Assembly (NCBI GenBank): GCA_036785325.1
Contig: JAXIVH010000019.1
Span: 7,294,434-7,358,433 of the forward strand
Reading direction: 5' to 3'
Length of the DNA: 64,000 nt
Source of the DNA: Urophycis tenuis
Taxonomy: Eukaryota; Chordata; Actinopteri; Gadiformes; Phycidae
Shown: one piece after another, positions 19,077 through 34,988 of the stretch
How the letters are laid out: every line of letters starts with the position of its first letter
Numbering within the stretch: position 1 is the stretch's first letter
Made by a program: the position numbers and the translations under genes
Notes under the pieces: generated by a model
The model's input: only the letters and a program-made list of their open reading frames with translations
What the model was told of the DNA's origin: nothing
Databases searched by the model: none

Positions 19077-19164
19077 CTTCATTTATAAAGGCATTGAATG
19101 TCAGCTCAGAGTCAGAGAGCCGAACAAACTTCTGCTCTTCATCAAACGAAACACGCAGCAACAT
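19077..19164 (-). pseudogene. SAMD3-like relic, first coding exon A
   Basis: ATG at 19162-19164 opens MLLRVSFDEEQKFVRLSDSE, then LTFNAFINE, and ends in phase 1 at GAAG|GTAAAT (donor 19075-19076). Joined to exon B it gives an uninterrupted N-terminal frame. The hAT element begins 87 bp upstream of the ATG, so the original promoter is either within those 87 bp or displaced beyond 21192. Confidence 0.6.
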
Positions 19165-19551
19165 AATCTATTGATTAAGAAAATACAAACAAGAAAGTAA
19201 AAGAAAAGTTGAAACAAAATGTTCCCTATTAAAATATATATGAATTTAAGTAGGGATGCAGCGATACCACTTTTTTACAAACCGATACGATACCGATACT
19301 TTTATTTGTGTACTTGCCGATACCGAGTACTGATTCCGATACTTTCTAGATTTGGTCTCTATGAATGAAGTGCAATTCATTTGAACAGGCTATTCCAAGC
19401 CAAAACTAAACAGAGCTTTCTGGTTATAACAAAAAAAGCCTTCAAAGACAAAATGCCATCACATTAGACAAAATGTAAATATAACCAGATAAAGCGAATA
19501 ACAACAAAAATAAATCACAAAAAGTGACCAGAACTATTGCTTAATAAGCAC

Positions 19552-20400
19552 ATAAGATAAGATAAGATAAGATAAGATATTCCTTTATTAATCCCCCTTA
19601 GGAGAAATTCACAGTGACCAGCAGTACAGGGGATAGATGTGCAGTAAGAGCCTGGCTAAAGTCAATACACAATAAACAATAAATTAGATTAAATACGAGC
19701 TCTTAAGTCAGGTCGGTGACGAGTGAGAACCGTGCAAGGTGCAAGATGTGCAAATTTATACAGGTATTCCAGGTACATATGAATAGACCTGGAATAACAA
19801 CGGCTAGGACACAGTCCAAGGTGTGTGGTGTGGTGTGTGTGAATGTGAAGTTCAGTCCATTCCATTTGACTTTTTTCTGGTGGTGTTGGAGCTTCCTGAG
19901 CCTGATGGTTGGTGGGATGAGGGAGCGCCCAAGCACTTTGAGGCACTTGGCTGAGTGAGCATGTGGCTGAACGTGTTCCTGAGTTGCTTCAGTTGCTTCA
20001 GTTCGGCATAGTGAGGCTGAGAGGGTAGTTCCGGGTCGCCAGCAGCTTTCCCCTCGTCTTCCTCACTGTCGCCGCCTCCACACAGTCCAGCTTCATCCCC
20101 ACTGCAGAGCTCGCCGTCCTCCCCGGCTTGTACAGCTTCCTGGCACCACCGCTCCCAATGCTTCCTCCCCAGCACACGGCAGTGAAGAAGGTGACACTGG
20201 CCACCGCAGGCTGGTAGACCATCCGTAGCAGCCTGGTGCACACAATGAAAGATGACAGATGGACAGTGGTTATCAATGAGATGAACAGACATAAGATGAA
20301 AATGGCTAGAAAAAAGTCTGGGGTGTGTGGTGTGGTATACAAATCCATTATCTGGTGGTGCTGGCGCTTCCGAGACGTTGGGAGCGGGTGGTTGAGGTAT
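19552..20400 (-). mobile_element. L2/Rex1-like LINE 3' fragment nested in hAT
   Basis: It starts with a (AAGAT)n tract (19556-19582) and TTCCTTTATTAATCCCC at the low-coordinate 3' end. It then carries degenerate minus-strand reverse transcriptase C-terminus: LLRMVYQPAVASVTFFTAVC, VGMKLDCVEAATVRKTRGKL and LRNTFSHMLTQPSASKCLG. It is the same family as the copy at 2094-4430 and disrupts the hAT transposase. Confidence 0.7.
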
Positions 20401-20506
20401 TATCACATTTCAGTTATCAAAAGTATCCTTCTTTCAAGTACACAAACCATGTGGCACTATTCCAATGTTTCTTCAGAAAGGCTAAACAAATCAACGAACT
20501 ATGTTG

Positions 20507-20743
20507 TCAAATGACGTCAACGTAATCTTTCACTTTATCATACACCTTTGGCAACATCACATCGGTGATGTAGAGGCAACTGGGAATCTCATATATGGGC
20601 TCTAGCACTTTTAGAACACGGCGAAATCCGACATTATCAACAACTGAAAGTGGCTGGTCATTGAGCGCTATGAAGTGAGTAAATGCCTCTGTTATTTGTA
20701 TTGCCCGTGAGTTGTCTTTGGACATTTTCTCTCGCTTTTGCAA
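20507..20743 (-). pseudogene. hAT transposase N-terminal fragment
   Basis: It reads MSKDNSRAIQITEAFTHFIA, then LNDQPLSVVDNVGFRRVLKV and LEPIYEIPSCLYITDVMLPK. The DDQPFSVVEDVGFR..LLEPRY.(I/L)PSR pattern is typical of ZBED/hAT transposases, just before the catalytic domain. The rest of the transposase is lost at the LINE insertion side. Confidence 0.75.
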
Positions 20744-21200
20744 GACGTCATAAGGTTGGCTGCTTCGGTCTTACGCCGCTAGCATTAGTGAACTCTGTGT
20801 ACTAAGCACTATGGTGCGTCTTTCCTATGGAAGTACTTTCCTTTCCGCCTCTCGACACCGTAGCATTACAGATCTTAGTCTGCCGGATGACGCTTTATCT
20901 TAAAATATGCCCAAATCGCCGACATGACTTAGCCTACTGTTACGTCTTTTTGCAGCGAACTTTCACACACACAAGCCTTTGGCAGAATCTCATAGATTTC
21001 TGCTCATTCATTATCTCTCCCGAGTTAGTTACGTAGGACAACTCATCTCTGCATACGGCCGGTTTGATGTAGGCTACTGGCATAGTGGTATCGATGCGTG
21101 GTATCGGCAATTAAAAACGAATATGAGTACGAGTATTTTAATGAAGTATCGGGCAGATACCCGATACTGGTATCGGTATCGGTGCATCCCTAAATTTAAG

Positions 21201-22031
21201 CTCTTCTATAAGGTAGAAACATTTGCCTAATAACTTCATAATTAACATTATTACTTCACAAAACAGAAAATTAGTTGCTTCACAAATCTTTTGTCAACCG
21301 TCTGGTGTTAGCTAATGATAGAACTAGTTGCTACAGGTTATGTGTAGCTAGCATAATGTTGCCATAAGCCAAGCAGCTACTTACCAAAGTGTTAAGTTTG
21401 CTCCAAATAGGCTTGTTTTCTGTAAAGGAGATAAAGTTCACATAGTGAACTCGTAGTAAAAAAATCCATCATGCTACCTGTTGATGGCGACATGAAACAA
21501 AATGGATGAGTGAGTGGTGACCTTCTCCAAACCAATCCTATCACAAAATAATAAAACCCACTTAGCATATAGGCTAGCACATGGAGAATAGAAGCGTTAT
21601 GCTACGCACACACACCACCCACACACACACACTCCCCATCGCTTGCGCACGCACACACAGGGAGAAATCGCGGCAAAATACTTTTCCTCTCTTCGCTCAA
21701 GACAGCTCTTAAAAACATGTTACACGACAGAAAACACCATAAACACATCTCTACAGTACCGCGTTCATATTCTGTCATTAATTCACATTAAAACTTAAAA
21801 AACAAAACTTTTTGATCCCAGAACCTCAACAACGTACCTCTCAGTCAGGAACAACTCAGACTGAGGATAGACGGGAAATACGCACGAAAAGCAAAATAAA
21901 AGCTCAGATTTGTAAAAATGAGGAAACATGAAAATAAAACCCCCAAAATTTAATTATATTAACAGAATTCCCTATTTACAGTAAAAAAGAAACTAAAACA
22001 CATGTGACAGATTTTGGTGAAATTAATAATA
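21201..22031. other. non-coding stretch before the array
   Basis: AT-rich unique-looking DNA with a (CA)-rich patch at about 21605-21658 and no exon that I can recognise. It would be the upstream flank of the SAMD3-like gene before the hAT insertion. Confidence 0.45.
21605..21658. repeat. imperfect (CA)n tract
   Basis: ACACACACCACCCACACACACAC-like run, interrupted, then GCGCACGCACACACAG. Confidence 0.85.
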
Positions 22032-22548
22032 AATATAGCATTGTGGAGATATGGTCCACTTCCTGTTTTTACAGAAAATTTACAAATCTTAAAAGTTTTG
22101 TAACGCGCTAACTATAGATAATTCCAACATACTTTATATGGTGTTTTTGCGTATTTCAGTCGGGACATGCTACATGTCAAGTTTCGTGCATATCGGAGAA
22201 AGCCTGATGGATTGAGGCTGTAAACACTGTTTTTTAGTTTTTGCGATTTTGCGCGAAAACGAAGGCAGGCGGACTCCCAACACGTTGACACAGCGAGGTG
22301 CAGCATGATTGCCCGCATCCATACATGTAACGTTTTTGAATGTGCGACAAATTTTGCGGAAGTTATAGGCGTTACAGAGGGTTCGCATAAACAGCGCCAC
22401 CTAGAGGCTTTCCTAGTGTGCGACATGAACGTAATGCCTAGAATATACAATTTTTCACCAGGCCTGACAACTTTGCCAAAAAAAATTGAGTTTTCATATA
22501 TGTTCAGATAGTGCAAATCAACCTCAAAGATCCCTGAAATAATAATAG
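22032..22548 (+). repeat. array segment 0: tail only, 5'-truncated
   Basis: It enters at AATATAGCATTGTGGAGAT, directly after an AATAAT run of the flank, and contains only the last 0.5 kb of the tail, ending TCCCTGAAATAATAATAGG. It marks the left edge of the array. Confidence 0.8.
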
Positions 22549-22551
22549 GAA

Positions 22552-25045
<2,494 letters not shown>

Positions 25046-27100
25046 GGATTGATTGATAGATATATCTAAATTGGGTTAATGTCCCGCGGGACATTTGGGG
25101 GGACCTCGCCGTAAAAATTGACTCGTCGGCACGTGGATGGCGTCGTGACAGTTCGTCGTTCACATGCATGAAGTCGTGACAGGTCGTCGTTTGCTCAAGG
25201 ATGGCGTGACAGGTTCTCGTTTGTGGCTGTCCACGCACTGTGCGGTATGGCCGACTTTGACTGCACACCCTGGCCACGCCCTTTGAGGTAGAGCCATAAA
25301 TAGCACAACTTTAGTTAAGAACCACGTTTCAAATGCACTGACCAATTTTGAAGCAGAACGGAAAAATCCCTTGGGAGGAATTTGTTCACAAACATGGGTA
25401 TAAAAGACGAAATAATTGAATATTGCCGACTTTGACGGGAAGCCATGACCAGGCCCTTTGAGGTAGGGTCGCAAATAGCACAAGTTTAGTTAAGAACCAC
25501 GTTTCAAATGGACTGGCCAATTTTGAAGCAGAACGGAAAAATCCCATGGGAGGAGTTCGTTCACAAACATGGGTATAAAAACGACATAATTGAATATGGC
25601 CGACTTTGAAGGAAAGCCATGACCACGCCCTTTGAGGTAGGGTCGCAAATAGCACAACTTTTGGTGAGAATCATGTTCTGAATCTACCCCAAAAATTTGG
25701 AGCCCAAGCGACAAATCCCCTGGGAGGAGTTCGTTCAAATAGGACGCGAAAATCGAAAATGGCAAAAATTGAAACGAAAATATCTGACTTTCGGTGGGTT
25801 TTATGGCATGGGTCCAAGAGGCTTTTTTGTAGGGCTAGGCCAGGTTAACATCCATACCGAGTTTCAAACATATCGGTTAAAGTCGGTGTCTTGGAAAAAG
25901 CCAAAAAATGGATTATGGCCGATTTTGACGGAACGCCGTGGCCACGCCCTTTGAGGTAGAGTCCCAAATAGCACAACTTTTGGTAAGAACCATATTCTGA
26001 ATCTACCCAAAAAATTTGGAGCCCAACAGGCTAATCCCCTGGGAGGAGTTCATTCAAATAGGATGCGAAAATCGCAAAAATTCGCAACTTTGAAGGCAAA
26101 TATCTGACTTCCGGTGGGTTAACGGGTATGGGTCCAAGAGGCTTTTTTGTAGGTCTGGGCCTGGTTAATGGGCATACCGATTTTCATACATGTAGTTGAC
26201 ACGTGGTGTCGGGGCTGTCGTTTTTAAAGCCTATAGGGGGCGCTATTACCACGACAAGCACGATTTTTGGTATGTGAGGTTTTGGCAGAGGTATACACGT
26301 GTCCTGTGAATTTCATATTCATAACTATTATGGTGTTTGCACAGTGAGTTATGCTGATTTTAGAGCGCCATCCCGTGGCAGAATTTTTGTGTCCTTTTAA
26401 CCCCTGCCTCAGGGAGCCCTGAGGTATGTGGCTACCAAGTTTTGTGTTAATAGCACTTGCCAATATGGAGGTATAAACTTCTTGATTTTAAAGAGCGCCC
26501 TCTAGTGGCAATGACTCGAAATTTGGTAGCTAGCATGGAGGACATATTCCGAGGTAGGGACCAAAATTTGGTGTCGAAAGAATATAGCATTGTGGAGATA
26601 TGGTCCATTTCCTGTTTTTACAGAAAATTGACAAATCTTAAAAGTTTTGTAACGCGCTGACTTTAGAGAATTTCAACATACTTTATATGGCGTTTTTGCA
26701 TATTTCAGTCGGGACATGCTACATGTCAAGTTTCGTGCATATCGGAGAAAGCCTGATGGATTGAGACTGTAAAAGCTGTTTTTTAGTTTTTGCGATTTTG
26801 CGCGAAAAAGAAGGCAGGCGGAAATACAACTCGATGACACAGCGAGGTGCAGCATGATTGCCCGAATCCGTAGATGTAACGTTTTTGAATGTGCGCCAAA
26901 TTTTGCGGAAGTTATAGGCGTTACAGACATTGCCCATAAACAGCGCCACCTAGAGGTTTTCCTAGTGTGCGACATGAACGTGATGCCTAGAATATACAAT
27001 TTTTCACCAGGCCTGACAACTTTGCCAAAAAAAATTGAGTTTTCGTATATGTTCAGGGGGTTAAAATCAACGTCAAAGATCCCTGAAATAATAATAATAA
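25046..27100 (+). repeat. array segment 2: full unit, AAT end
   Basis: Same order as segment 1 (head palindrome at 25078, A, A, B1, B2, tail). It ends in (AAT)n at about 27086-27100, with no GATA and no cap before the next, truncated segment. Confidence 0.85.
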
Positions 27101-28065
27101 CAAGAGGCTTTTTTGTAGGTCTGGGCCTGTGTAACGTGCCTACCGAGTTTCATACATGTAGGTGAAACGTGGTGTCGGGGCTGTTGTTTTTAAAGCCTGT
27201 AGGGGGCGCTACTACCACGACAAGCACGATTTTTGGTATGTGAGCTTTGGGCAGCACTATACACGTGTCCAGTGAATTTCATATTCATAACTCTTACGGT
27301 GTTTGCACAGTGATTTACGCTGCTTTTAGAGCGCCATCCCGTGGAAGAATTTTTTTGTCCCTTTGACCCCTGCCTCAGGGAGGCATGAGGTATGTGCCTA
27401 CCAAGTTTTGTGTTAATCGCACTTGCCAATATGGAGGAATAAACTTCTTGATTTTAAAGAGCGCCCTCTAGGGGAAATGAGCAGAAATTTTGTAGCATGC
27501 ATAAGGGACATATGCCGAAGTAGCGACTAAAGTTTGGTGTTGAACGGACATAGCATTGTTGAGATATGGTCCACTTCCTTTTTTTACGTAAAATTGACAC
27601 ATCTAAAATTTTTTATTATGCGCTTAGTATAAAGAATTTCAACATACTTCACATGACAATTTGTCATCGATCAGTCTGGGGATGCTTCATGTCGAGTTTC
27701 GTGTCAATCGGAGAAATCCCTATATTTTGAAGTCGTTGCAGCACTTTTTTTGCATTTTTGCATTGTAGAAAAAAAAAAAGTCAGGCGGAAGTGGGCGTGG
27801 CCTACATCAGGAGGTGCAGCATGATTGCCCGCATGCGTCGATATAAAGATTTTTAATGTGCGACAAACTATGCGGAAGTTATAGGCGTTACAGAGGTTGC
27901 GCATAAACAGCGCCACCTAGAGGTCTTTCCAGTGTGTGACATGAACGTGACGCATAAAATATATAATTTTTCACCAGGTCTGAAAACTTTGCCAAAAAAA
28001 ATTGAGTTTTCGTATATGTTCAGATAGTGCAAATCAACCTCAAAGTTCCTAGAAATAATAATAAT
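27101..28065 (+). repeat. array segment 3: 5'-truncated, enters in B2
   Basis: It begins at AAGAGGCTTTTTTGTAGG within sub-repeat B2. Its tail is a diverged subtype (GTCATCGATCAGTCTGGGGA; GTAGGGGGCGCTACTACC) like segments 9, 12 and 18. It ends TCCTAGAAATAATAATAAT. Confidence 0.8.
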
Positions 28066-29049
28066 CAATTGTAGGTATTGACCGGTTCAATGGGCATACC
28101 GAGTTTCATACATGTAAGTGAAACGTGGTGTCGGGGCTGTCGTTTTTAAAGCCTGTAGGGGGCGCTATTACCACGACAGTCGCAATTTTTGGTATCTGAG
28201 CTTTTGACAGAGGTTTACACGTGTCCAGTGAATTTCATATTCATAGCTATTATGGTGTTTGCACAGTGATTTATGCTGATTTTAGAGCGCCATCCCGTGG
28301 CAGAATTTTTGTGTCCTTTTAACCCCTGCCTCAGGGAGCCCTGAGGTATGTGCCTACCAAGTTTTGTGTTAATAGCACTTGCCAATATGGAGGAATAAAC
28401 TTCTTGATTTTAAAGAGCGCCCTCTAGTGGCAATGACCAGAAATTTGGTAGCTAGCATAGAGGACATATTCCGAGGTAGGGACCAAAATTTGGTGTCGAA
28501 AGAATATAGCATTGTGGAGATATGGTCCACTTCCTGTTTTTACAGAAAATTGACAAAGAGAAAAAAAATTATAACGCGCTAACTATAGAGAATTTCAACA
28601 TACTTCATATGACATTTTGTCATGGTTCAGTCGTTGGATGCTACATGTTGAGTTTCGTGCGAATCGGAGAAAGCCCCATGATTGGAAGCTGCAGACGCAC
28701 TTTTTTTGCGTTTTTGCGTTGTAGCAAAAAAAAAAGTCAGGCGGAAGTGGGCGTGACCTAGATCCCGAGGTGCAGCATGTTTGCCCGCATGTGTGGATAT
28801 AAAGTTTTTGAATGTGCGACAATCCTTGCAGGAGTTGTTGGAGTTATTAGCGTTCACGAATTTTGGTCAAAAACAGCACCACCTAGAGGCCTTTCTAGTG
28901 TGCGACAGGGACGTAACGCATAGAATATCAAATTTTTCACCAGGCCTGACAACTTTGCCAAAAAAAATTGAGTTTTCGTATATGTTCAGATAGTGCAAAT
29001 CAACGTCAAAGTTCCCCGAAATAATAATAATAATAATAATAATAATAAA
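28066..29049 (+). repeat. array segment 4: 5'-truncated
   Basis: It enters at TTGTAGGTATTGACCGGTTC. Its last 480 bp (from about 28520), with the unusual GACAAAGAGAAAAAAAATTA and TTGCAGGAGTTGTTGGAG stretches, are nearly identical to 54090-54570 in segment 19. It ends in a long (AAT)n, then a short GATA tract (29050-29072). Confidence 0.8.
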
Positions 29050-29072
29050 GATAGATAGATAGATAGATAGAT
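29050..29072 (+). repeat. (GATA)n tract 3, about 5 copies
   Basis: A minimal GATA tract at the same structural position as the long ones. It shows that tract length varies from 5 to about 250 copies between otherwise similar units. Confidence 0.9.
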
Positions 29073-31132
29073 GGATTGATTGATTGGTATATCTAAATTG
29101 GGTTAATGTCCCGCGGGACATTTGGGGGGACCTCGCCGTAAAAATTGACTCGTCGGCACGTGGATGGCGTCGTGACAGTTCGTCGTTCACATGGATGAAG
29201 TCGTGACAGGTCGTCGTTTGCTCAAGGATGGCGTGAGAGGTTCTCGTTTGTGGCTGTCCACGCACTGTGCGGTATGGCCGACTTTGACTGCACACCCTGG
29301 CCACGCCCTTCGAGGTAGAGCCATAAATAGCACAACTTTAGTTAAGAACCACGTTTCAAATGCACTGACCAATTTTGAAGCAGAACGGAAAAATCGCTTG
29401 GGAGGAATTTGTTCACAAACATGGGTATAAAAGACGAAATAATTGAATATGGCTGACTTTGACGGCACGCCATGGCCACGCCCTTCTACGTAGAGTCGCA
29501 AAAAGCACAACTTTAGTTAAGAACCACGTTTCAAATGGACTGGCCAATTTTGAAGCAGAACGGAAAAATTCCATGGGAGGAGTTCGTTCACAAACATGGG
29601 TATAAAAACGACATAATTGAATATGGCCGACTTTGAAGGAAAGCCATGACCACGCCCTTTGAGGTAGGGTCGCAAATAGCACAACTTTTGGTGAGAATCA
29701 TGTTCTGAATCTACCCCAAAAATTTGGAGCCCAAGCGACAAATCCCCTGGGAGGAGTTCGTTCAAATAGGACGCGAAAATCGAAAATGGCAAAAATTGAA
29801 ACGAAAATATCTGACTTTCGGTGGGTTTTATGGCATGGGTCTAAGAGGCTTTTTTGTAGCGCTAGGGCAGGGTAACATCCATACCGAGTTTCAAACAAAT
29901 CGGTTAAAGTTGGTGTCTTGGAAAAAGGCAAAAAATGGATTATGGCCGATTTTGACGGAACGCTGTGGCCACACCCTTTGAGGTAGAGTCCCAAATAGCA
30001 CAACTTTTGGTAAGAACTATATTCTGAATCTACCCAAAAAATTTGGAGCACAACGGGCCAATCCCCTGGGAGGAGTTCGTTCAAATAGGATGCGAAAATC
30101 GCAAAAATTCGCAACTTTGAAGGCAAATATCTGACTTCCGGTGGGTTATCGGGTATGGGTCCAAGAGGCTTTTTTGTAGGTCTGGGTCTGCTTAATGGGC
30201 CTACTGAGTTTCATACATGTAACTGAAACGTGGTGTCGGGGCTGTCGTTTTTAAAGCCTATAGGGGGCGCTATTACCACGACAAGCACGATTTTTGGTAT
30301 GTGAGGTTTTGGCAGAGGTATACACGTGTCCTGTGAATTTCATATTCATAGCTATTACGGTGTTTGCACAGTGATTTATGCTGCTTTTAGAGCGCCATCC
30401 CGTGGCAGAATTTTTGGGTCCTTTTAACCATTGCCTCAGGGAGCCCTGAGGTATGTGGCTACCAAGTTTTGTGTTAATAGCACTTGCCAATATGGAGGTA
30501 TAAACTTCTTGATTTTAAAGAGCGCCCTCTAGTGGCAATGACTCGAAATTTGGTAGCTAGCATGGAGGACATATTCCGAGGTAGGGACCAAAATTTGGTG
30601 TCGAAAGAATATAGTATTGTGGAGATATGGTCCACTTCCTGTTTTTACAGAAAATTGACAAATCTTAAAAGTTTTGTAACGCGCTGACTATAGAGAATTT
30701 CAACATACTTTATATGGCGTTTTTACGTATTTCAGTCGGGACATGCTACATGTCAAGTTTCGTGCATATCGGAGAAAGCCTGATGGATTGAGGCTGTAAA
30801 AGCTGTTTTTCAGTTTTTGCGATTTTGCGCGAAAACAAAGGCAGGCGGAAATACAACACGATGACACAGCGAGGTGCAGCACAATTGCCCGAATCCGTAG
30901 ATATAACGTTTTTGAATGTGCGCCAACTTTTGCGGAAGTTATAGGCGTTACAGAGGTTGCTCATAAACAGCGCCACCAAGAGGCTTTCCTAGTGTGCGAC
31001 ATGAACATGACACATATCATACATCTATTTTCACCAGGCCTGACAACTTTGCCAAAAAAAATTGAGTTTTCATATAGGGTAAGATAGTGCAAATCAACCT
31101 CAAAGTTCCTAGAAATAATAATAATAATAATA
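29073..31132 (+). repeat. array segment 5: full unit
   Basis: Head palindrome at 29105; A, A, B1, B2 and tail complete. The tail end is the variant CATATAGGGTAAGATAGTG, shared with segment 14, and is followed by (AAT)n. Confidence 0.85.
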
Positions 31133-31655
31133 AATATAGCATTGTGGAGATATGGTCCATTTCCTGTTTTTACAGAAAATTGACAAATTTTAAAATTTTT
31201 ATAACGCGCTGACTATAGAGAATTTCAACATACTTTATATGGCGTTTTTGCATATTTCAGTCGGGACATGCTACAGGTCAAGTTTCGTGCATATCGGAGA
31301 AAGCCTGATGGATTGAGGCTGTAAAAGCTGTTTTTTAGTTTTTGCGATTTTGCGCGAAAAAGAAGGCAGGCGGAAATACAACTCGATGACACAGCGAGGT
31401 GCAGCATGATTGCCCGAATCCGTAGATGTAACGTTTTTGAATGTGCGCCAAATTTTGCGGAAGTTATAGGCGTTACAGACATTGCCCATAAACAGCGCCA
31501 CCTAGAGGTTTTCCTAGTGTGCGACATGAACGTGATGCCTAGAATATACAATTTTTCACCAGGCCTGACAACTTTGCCAAAAAAAATTGAGTTTTCGTAT
31601 ATGTTCAGGGGGTTAAAATCAACGTCAAAGATCCCTGAAATAATAATAATAATAA
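31133..31655 (+). repeat. array segment 6: tail only
   Basis: It enters at AATATAGCATTGTGGAG, the same entry point as segment 0. It shares the private variant GCTACAGGTCAAGTTTCG with segments 20 and 21. Confidence 0.8.
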
Positions 31656-31845
31656 CAAAAAAACGAACCAATTTCAAAAGGGACCTCGTCCTGTTTCACA
31701 GGCTCGGTCCCTAATAATAATAATAATAAACGAATCAATTTCAAAAGGGACCTCGTCCTGTTTCACAGGCTCGGTCCCTAATAACAAAAAAACGAACCAA
31801 TTTCAAAAGGGACCTCGTCCTGTTTCACAGGCTCGGTCCCTAATA
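31656..31845 (+). repeat. three hairpin caps in tandem
   Basis: Caps at 31679-31712, 31747-31780 and 31808-31841, each preceded by AACGAAYCAATTTCAAA and separated by TAATAA / AACAAAAA spacers. This is the longest tandem run of caps in the array. Confidence 0.9.
31679..31712 (+). repeat. 34-nt hairpin cap, representative of 14 copies
   Basis: Outer stem AGGGACC with GGTCCCT, inner stem CCTG with CAGG around a TTTCA loop, and TCGT / CTC bulges between them. CTAA follows directly. Copies start at 31679, 31747, 31808, 35005, 41249, 43346, 51501, 54649, 56988, 59287, 61391, 61447, 63583 and 63645. By eye all are identical except 43346, which has one extra T. The sequence after CTAA differs between copies (TAAT, CAAG, ATAG, ATAT, AAAA), so CTAA is the real end. 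Confidence 0.85.
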
Positions 31846-32919
<1,074 letters not shown>

Positions 32920-34988
32920 TGATTGATTGATATATCTAAATTGGGTTAATGTCCCGCGGGACATTTGGGGGGACCTCGCCGTAAAAATTGACTCGTCGGC
33001 ACGTGGATGGCGTCGTGACAGTTCGTCGTTCACATGGATGAAGTCGTGACAGGTCGTCGTTTGCTCAAGGATGGCTTGACAGGTTCTCGTTTGTGGCTGT
33101 CCACGCACTGTGCGGTATGGCCGACTTTGACTGCACACCCTGGCCACGCCCTTTGAGGTAGAGCCATAAGTAGCACAACTTTAGTTAAGAACCACGTTTC
33201 AAATGCACTGACCAATTTTGAAGCAGAACGGAAAAATCGCTTGGGAGGAATTTGTTCACAAACATGGGTATAAAAGACGAAATAATTGAATATGGCCGAC
33301 TTTGACGGGAAGCCATGACCACGCCCTTTGAGGTAGGGTCGCAAATAGCACAACTTTAGTTAAGAACCACGTTTCAAATGCACTGGCCAATTTTGAAGCA
33401 GAACAGAAAAATCCCATGGAAGGAGTTCGTTCACAAACATGGGTATAAAAACGACGTAATTGAATATGGCCAACTTTGAAGGAAAGCCATGACCACGCCC
33501 TTTGAGGTAGGGTCGCAAATAGCACAACTTTTGGTGAGAATCATGTTCTGAATCTACCCCAAAAATTTGGAGCCCAAGCGACAAATCCCCTGGGAGGAGT
33601 TCGTTCAAATAGGACGCGAAAATCGTAAAGGCCAAAAATTAAAACGGAAATATCTGACTTCCGGTGGGTTTTTTGGCATGGGTCCAAGAGGATTTTTTGT
33701 AGGGCTAGGCCAGGGTAACAACCATACCGAGTTTCAAACATATCGGTTAAAGTTGGTGTCTTGGAAAAAGGCAAAAAATGGATTATGGCCGATTTTGAAG
33801 GAACGCCGTGGCCACGCCCTTTGAGGTAGAGTCCCAAATAGCACAACTTTTCTCACGAGTCACGTTCTAAACCTACACAAAAATTTTGAAGCCCAACCGG
33901 CTAATCCCCTGGGAGGAGTTCGTTCAAATAGGAAGCAAAAATCGCAAAAATTCGCAACTTTGAAGGCAAATATCTGACTTCCGGTGGGTTATCGGGTATG
34001 GGTCCAAGAGGCTTTTTTGTAGGTCTGGGCCTGCTTAACGGGCATACCGAGTTTTATACATGTAAGTCAAACGTGGTGTCGGGGCTGTCGTTTTTAAAGC
34101 CTATAGGGGGCGCTATTACCATGACAATCGCTATTTTTGGTCTGTGAGGTTTTGGCAGAGGTATACACGTGTCCTGTGAATTTCATATTCATAGCTATTA
34201 CGGTGTTTGCACAGTGATTTACGCTGATTTTAGAGCGCCATCCCGTGGCAGAATTTTTGTGTCCTTTTAACCCCTGCCTCAGGGAGCCCTGAGGTATGTG
34301 CCTACCAAGTTTTGTGTTAATAGCACTTGCCAATATGGAGGAATAAACTTCTTGATTTTAAAGAGCGCCCTCTAGTGGCAATGACTCGAAATTTGGTAGC
34401 TAGCATGGAGGACATATTCCGAGGTAGGGACCAAAATTTGGTGTCGGAAGAATATAGCATTGTGGAGATATGGTCCACTTCCTGTTTTTACAGAAAATTG
34501 ACAAATCTTAAAATTTTTATAACGCGCTGACTATAGAGAATTTCAACATACTTTATATGGAGTTTTTCTATATTTCAGTCGGGACATGCTACATGTCAAG
34601 TTTCGTGCATATCGGAGAAAGCCTGATGGATTGAGGCTGTAAATGCTGTTTTTTAGTTTTTGCGATTTTGCGCGAAAACGAAGGCAGGCGAAAATACAAC
34701 ACGTTGACACAGCGAGGTGCAGCACGATTGCCCGCATCCGTAGATGTAACGTTTTTGAATGTGCGCCAAATTTTGCGGAAGTTATAGGCGTTACAGACAT
34801 TGCTCATAAACAGCGCCACCTAGAGGCTTTCCTAGTGTGCGACATGAACGTGATGCCTAGAATATACAATTTTTCACCAGGCCTGACAACTTTGCCAAAA
34901 AAAATTGAGTTTTCATATATGTTCAGGTAGTGCAAATAAACCGCAAAGATCCCTGAAAGAAGAAAAAGAATAATAATAATAATAATAA
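32920..34988 (+). repeat. array segment 8: full unit, capped
   Basis: Head palindrome at 32948. All sub-repeats are present. The tail ends with the AGAAGAAAAAGAATAATAAT variant, then a cap (35005-35038). Confidence 0.85.

Larger units (their letters stand above)
12331..19164 (-). pseudogene. SAMD3-like teleost multi-copy gene, broken relic
   Basis: At least ten exon pieces lie in order on the minus strand with matching splice phases; they are described singly. Together they give a start codon, a ubiquitin/PB1-like N-terminal piece, a conserved DATRRQMVNIL..ETHG segment, the EKYAQGIIALFPYLEDPF and GYLAWRLKTIQR blocks, FPRFLDTPGL, IEQDFRLLFGE, and SDMSAILLLLHLLPP with GRKRPGKMSASQAV. I recall this set from uncharacterised or SAMD3-like proteins that are highly multi-copy in fish; their function is unknown. 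Lesions: a frameshift at the D/E exon border, coding sequence lost in exon F, a Harbinger insertion in exon F2, an exon H acceptor reading GG instead of AG, and no exons beyond I. An RTE lies in intron C/D and an hAT just upstream of the ATG. The exon structure is well supported; the family name is from memory. Confidence 0.6.
19251..21192 (-). mobile_element. hAT transposon, 1942 bp, 8-bp duplication AATTTAAG
   Basis: The ends are TAGGGATGCAGCGATACC and GGTATCGGTGCATCCCTA, flanked by perfect 8-bp direct repeats AATTTAAG (19243-19250 and 21193-21200). An 8-bp duplication with TAGGG..CCCTA ends places it in the hAT superfamily. Sub-terminal GATAC/GTATC repeats on both sides are likely transposase-binding sites. 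It contains a minus-strand transposase remnant and a LINE inserted at about 19552-20400. Confidence 0.85.

Noticed and set aside
31679..31712. Hairpin cap as a bacterial-type rho-independent terminator or tRNA
   Set aside because: No U-tract follows, there is no cloverleaf or A/B-box sequence, and the genome is eukaryotic.
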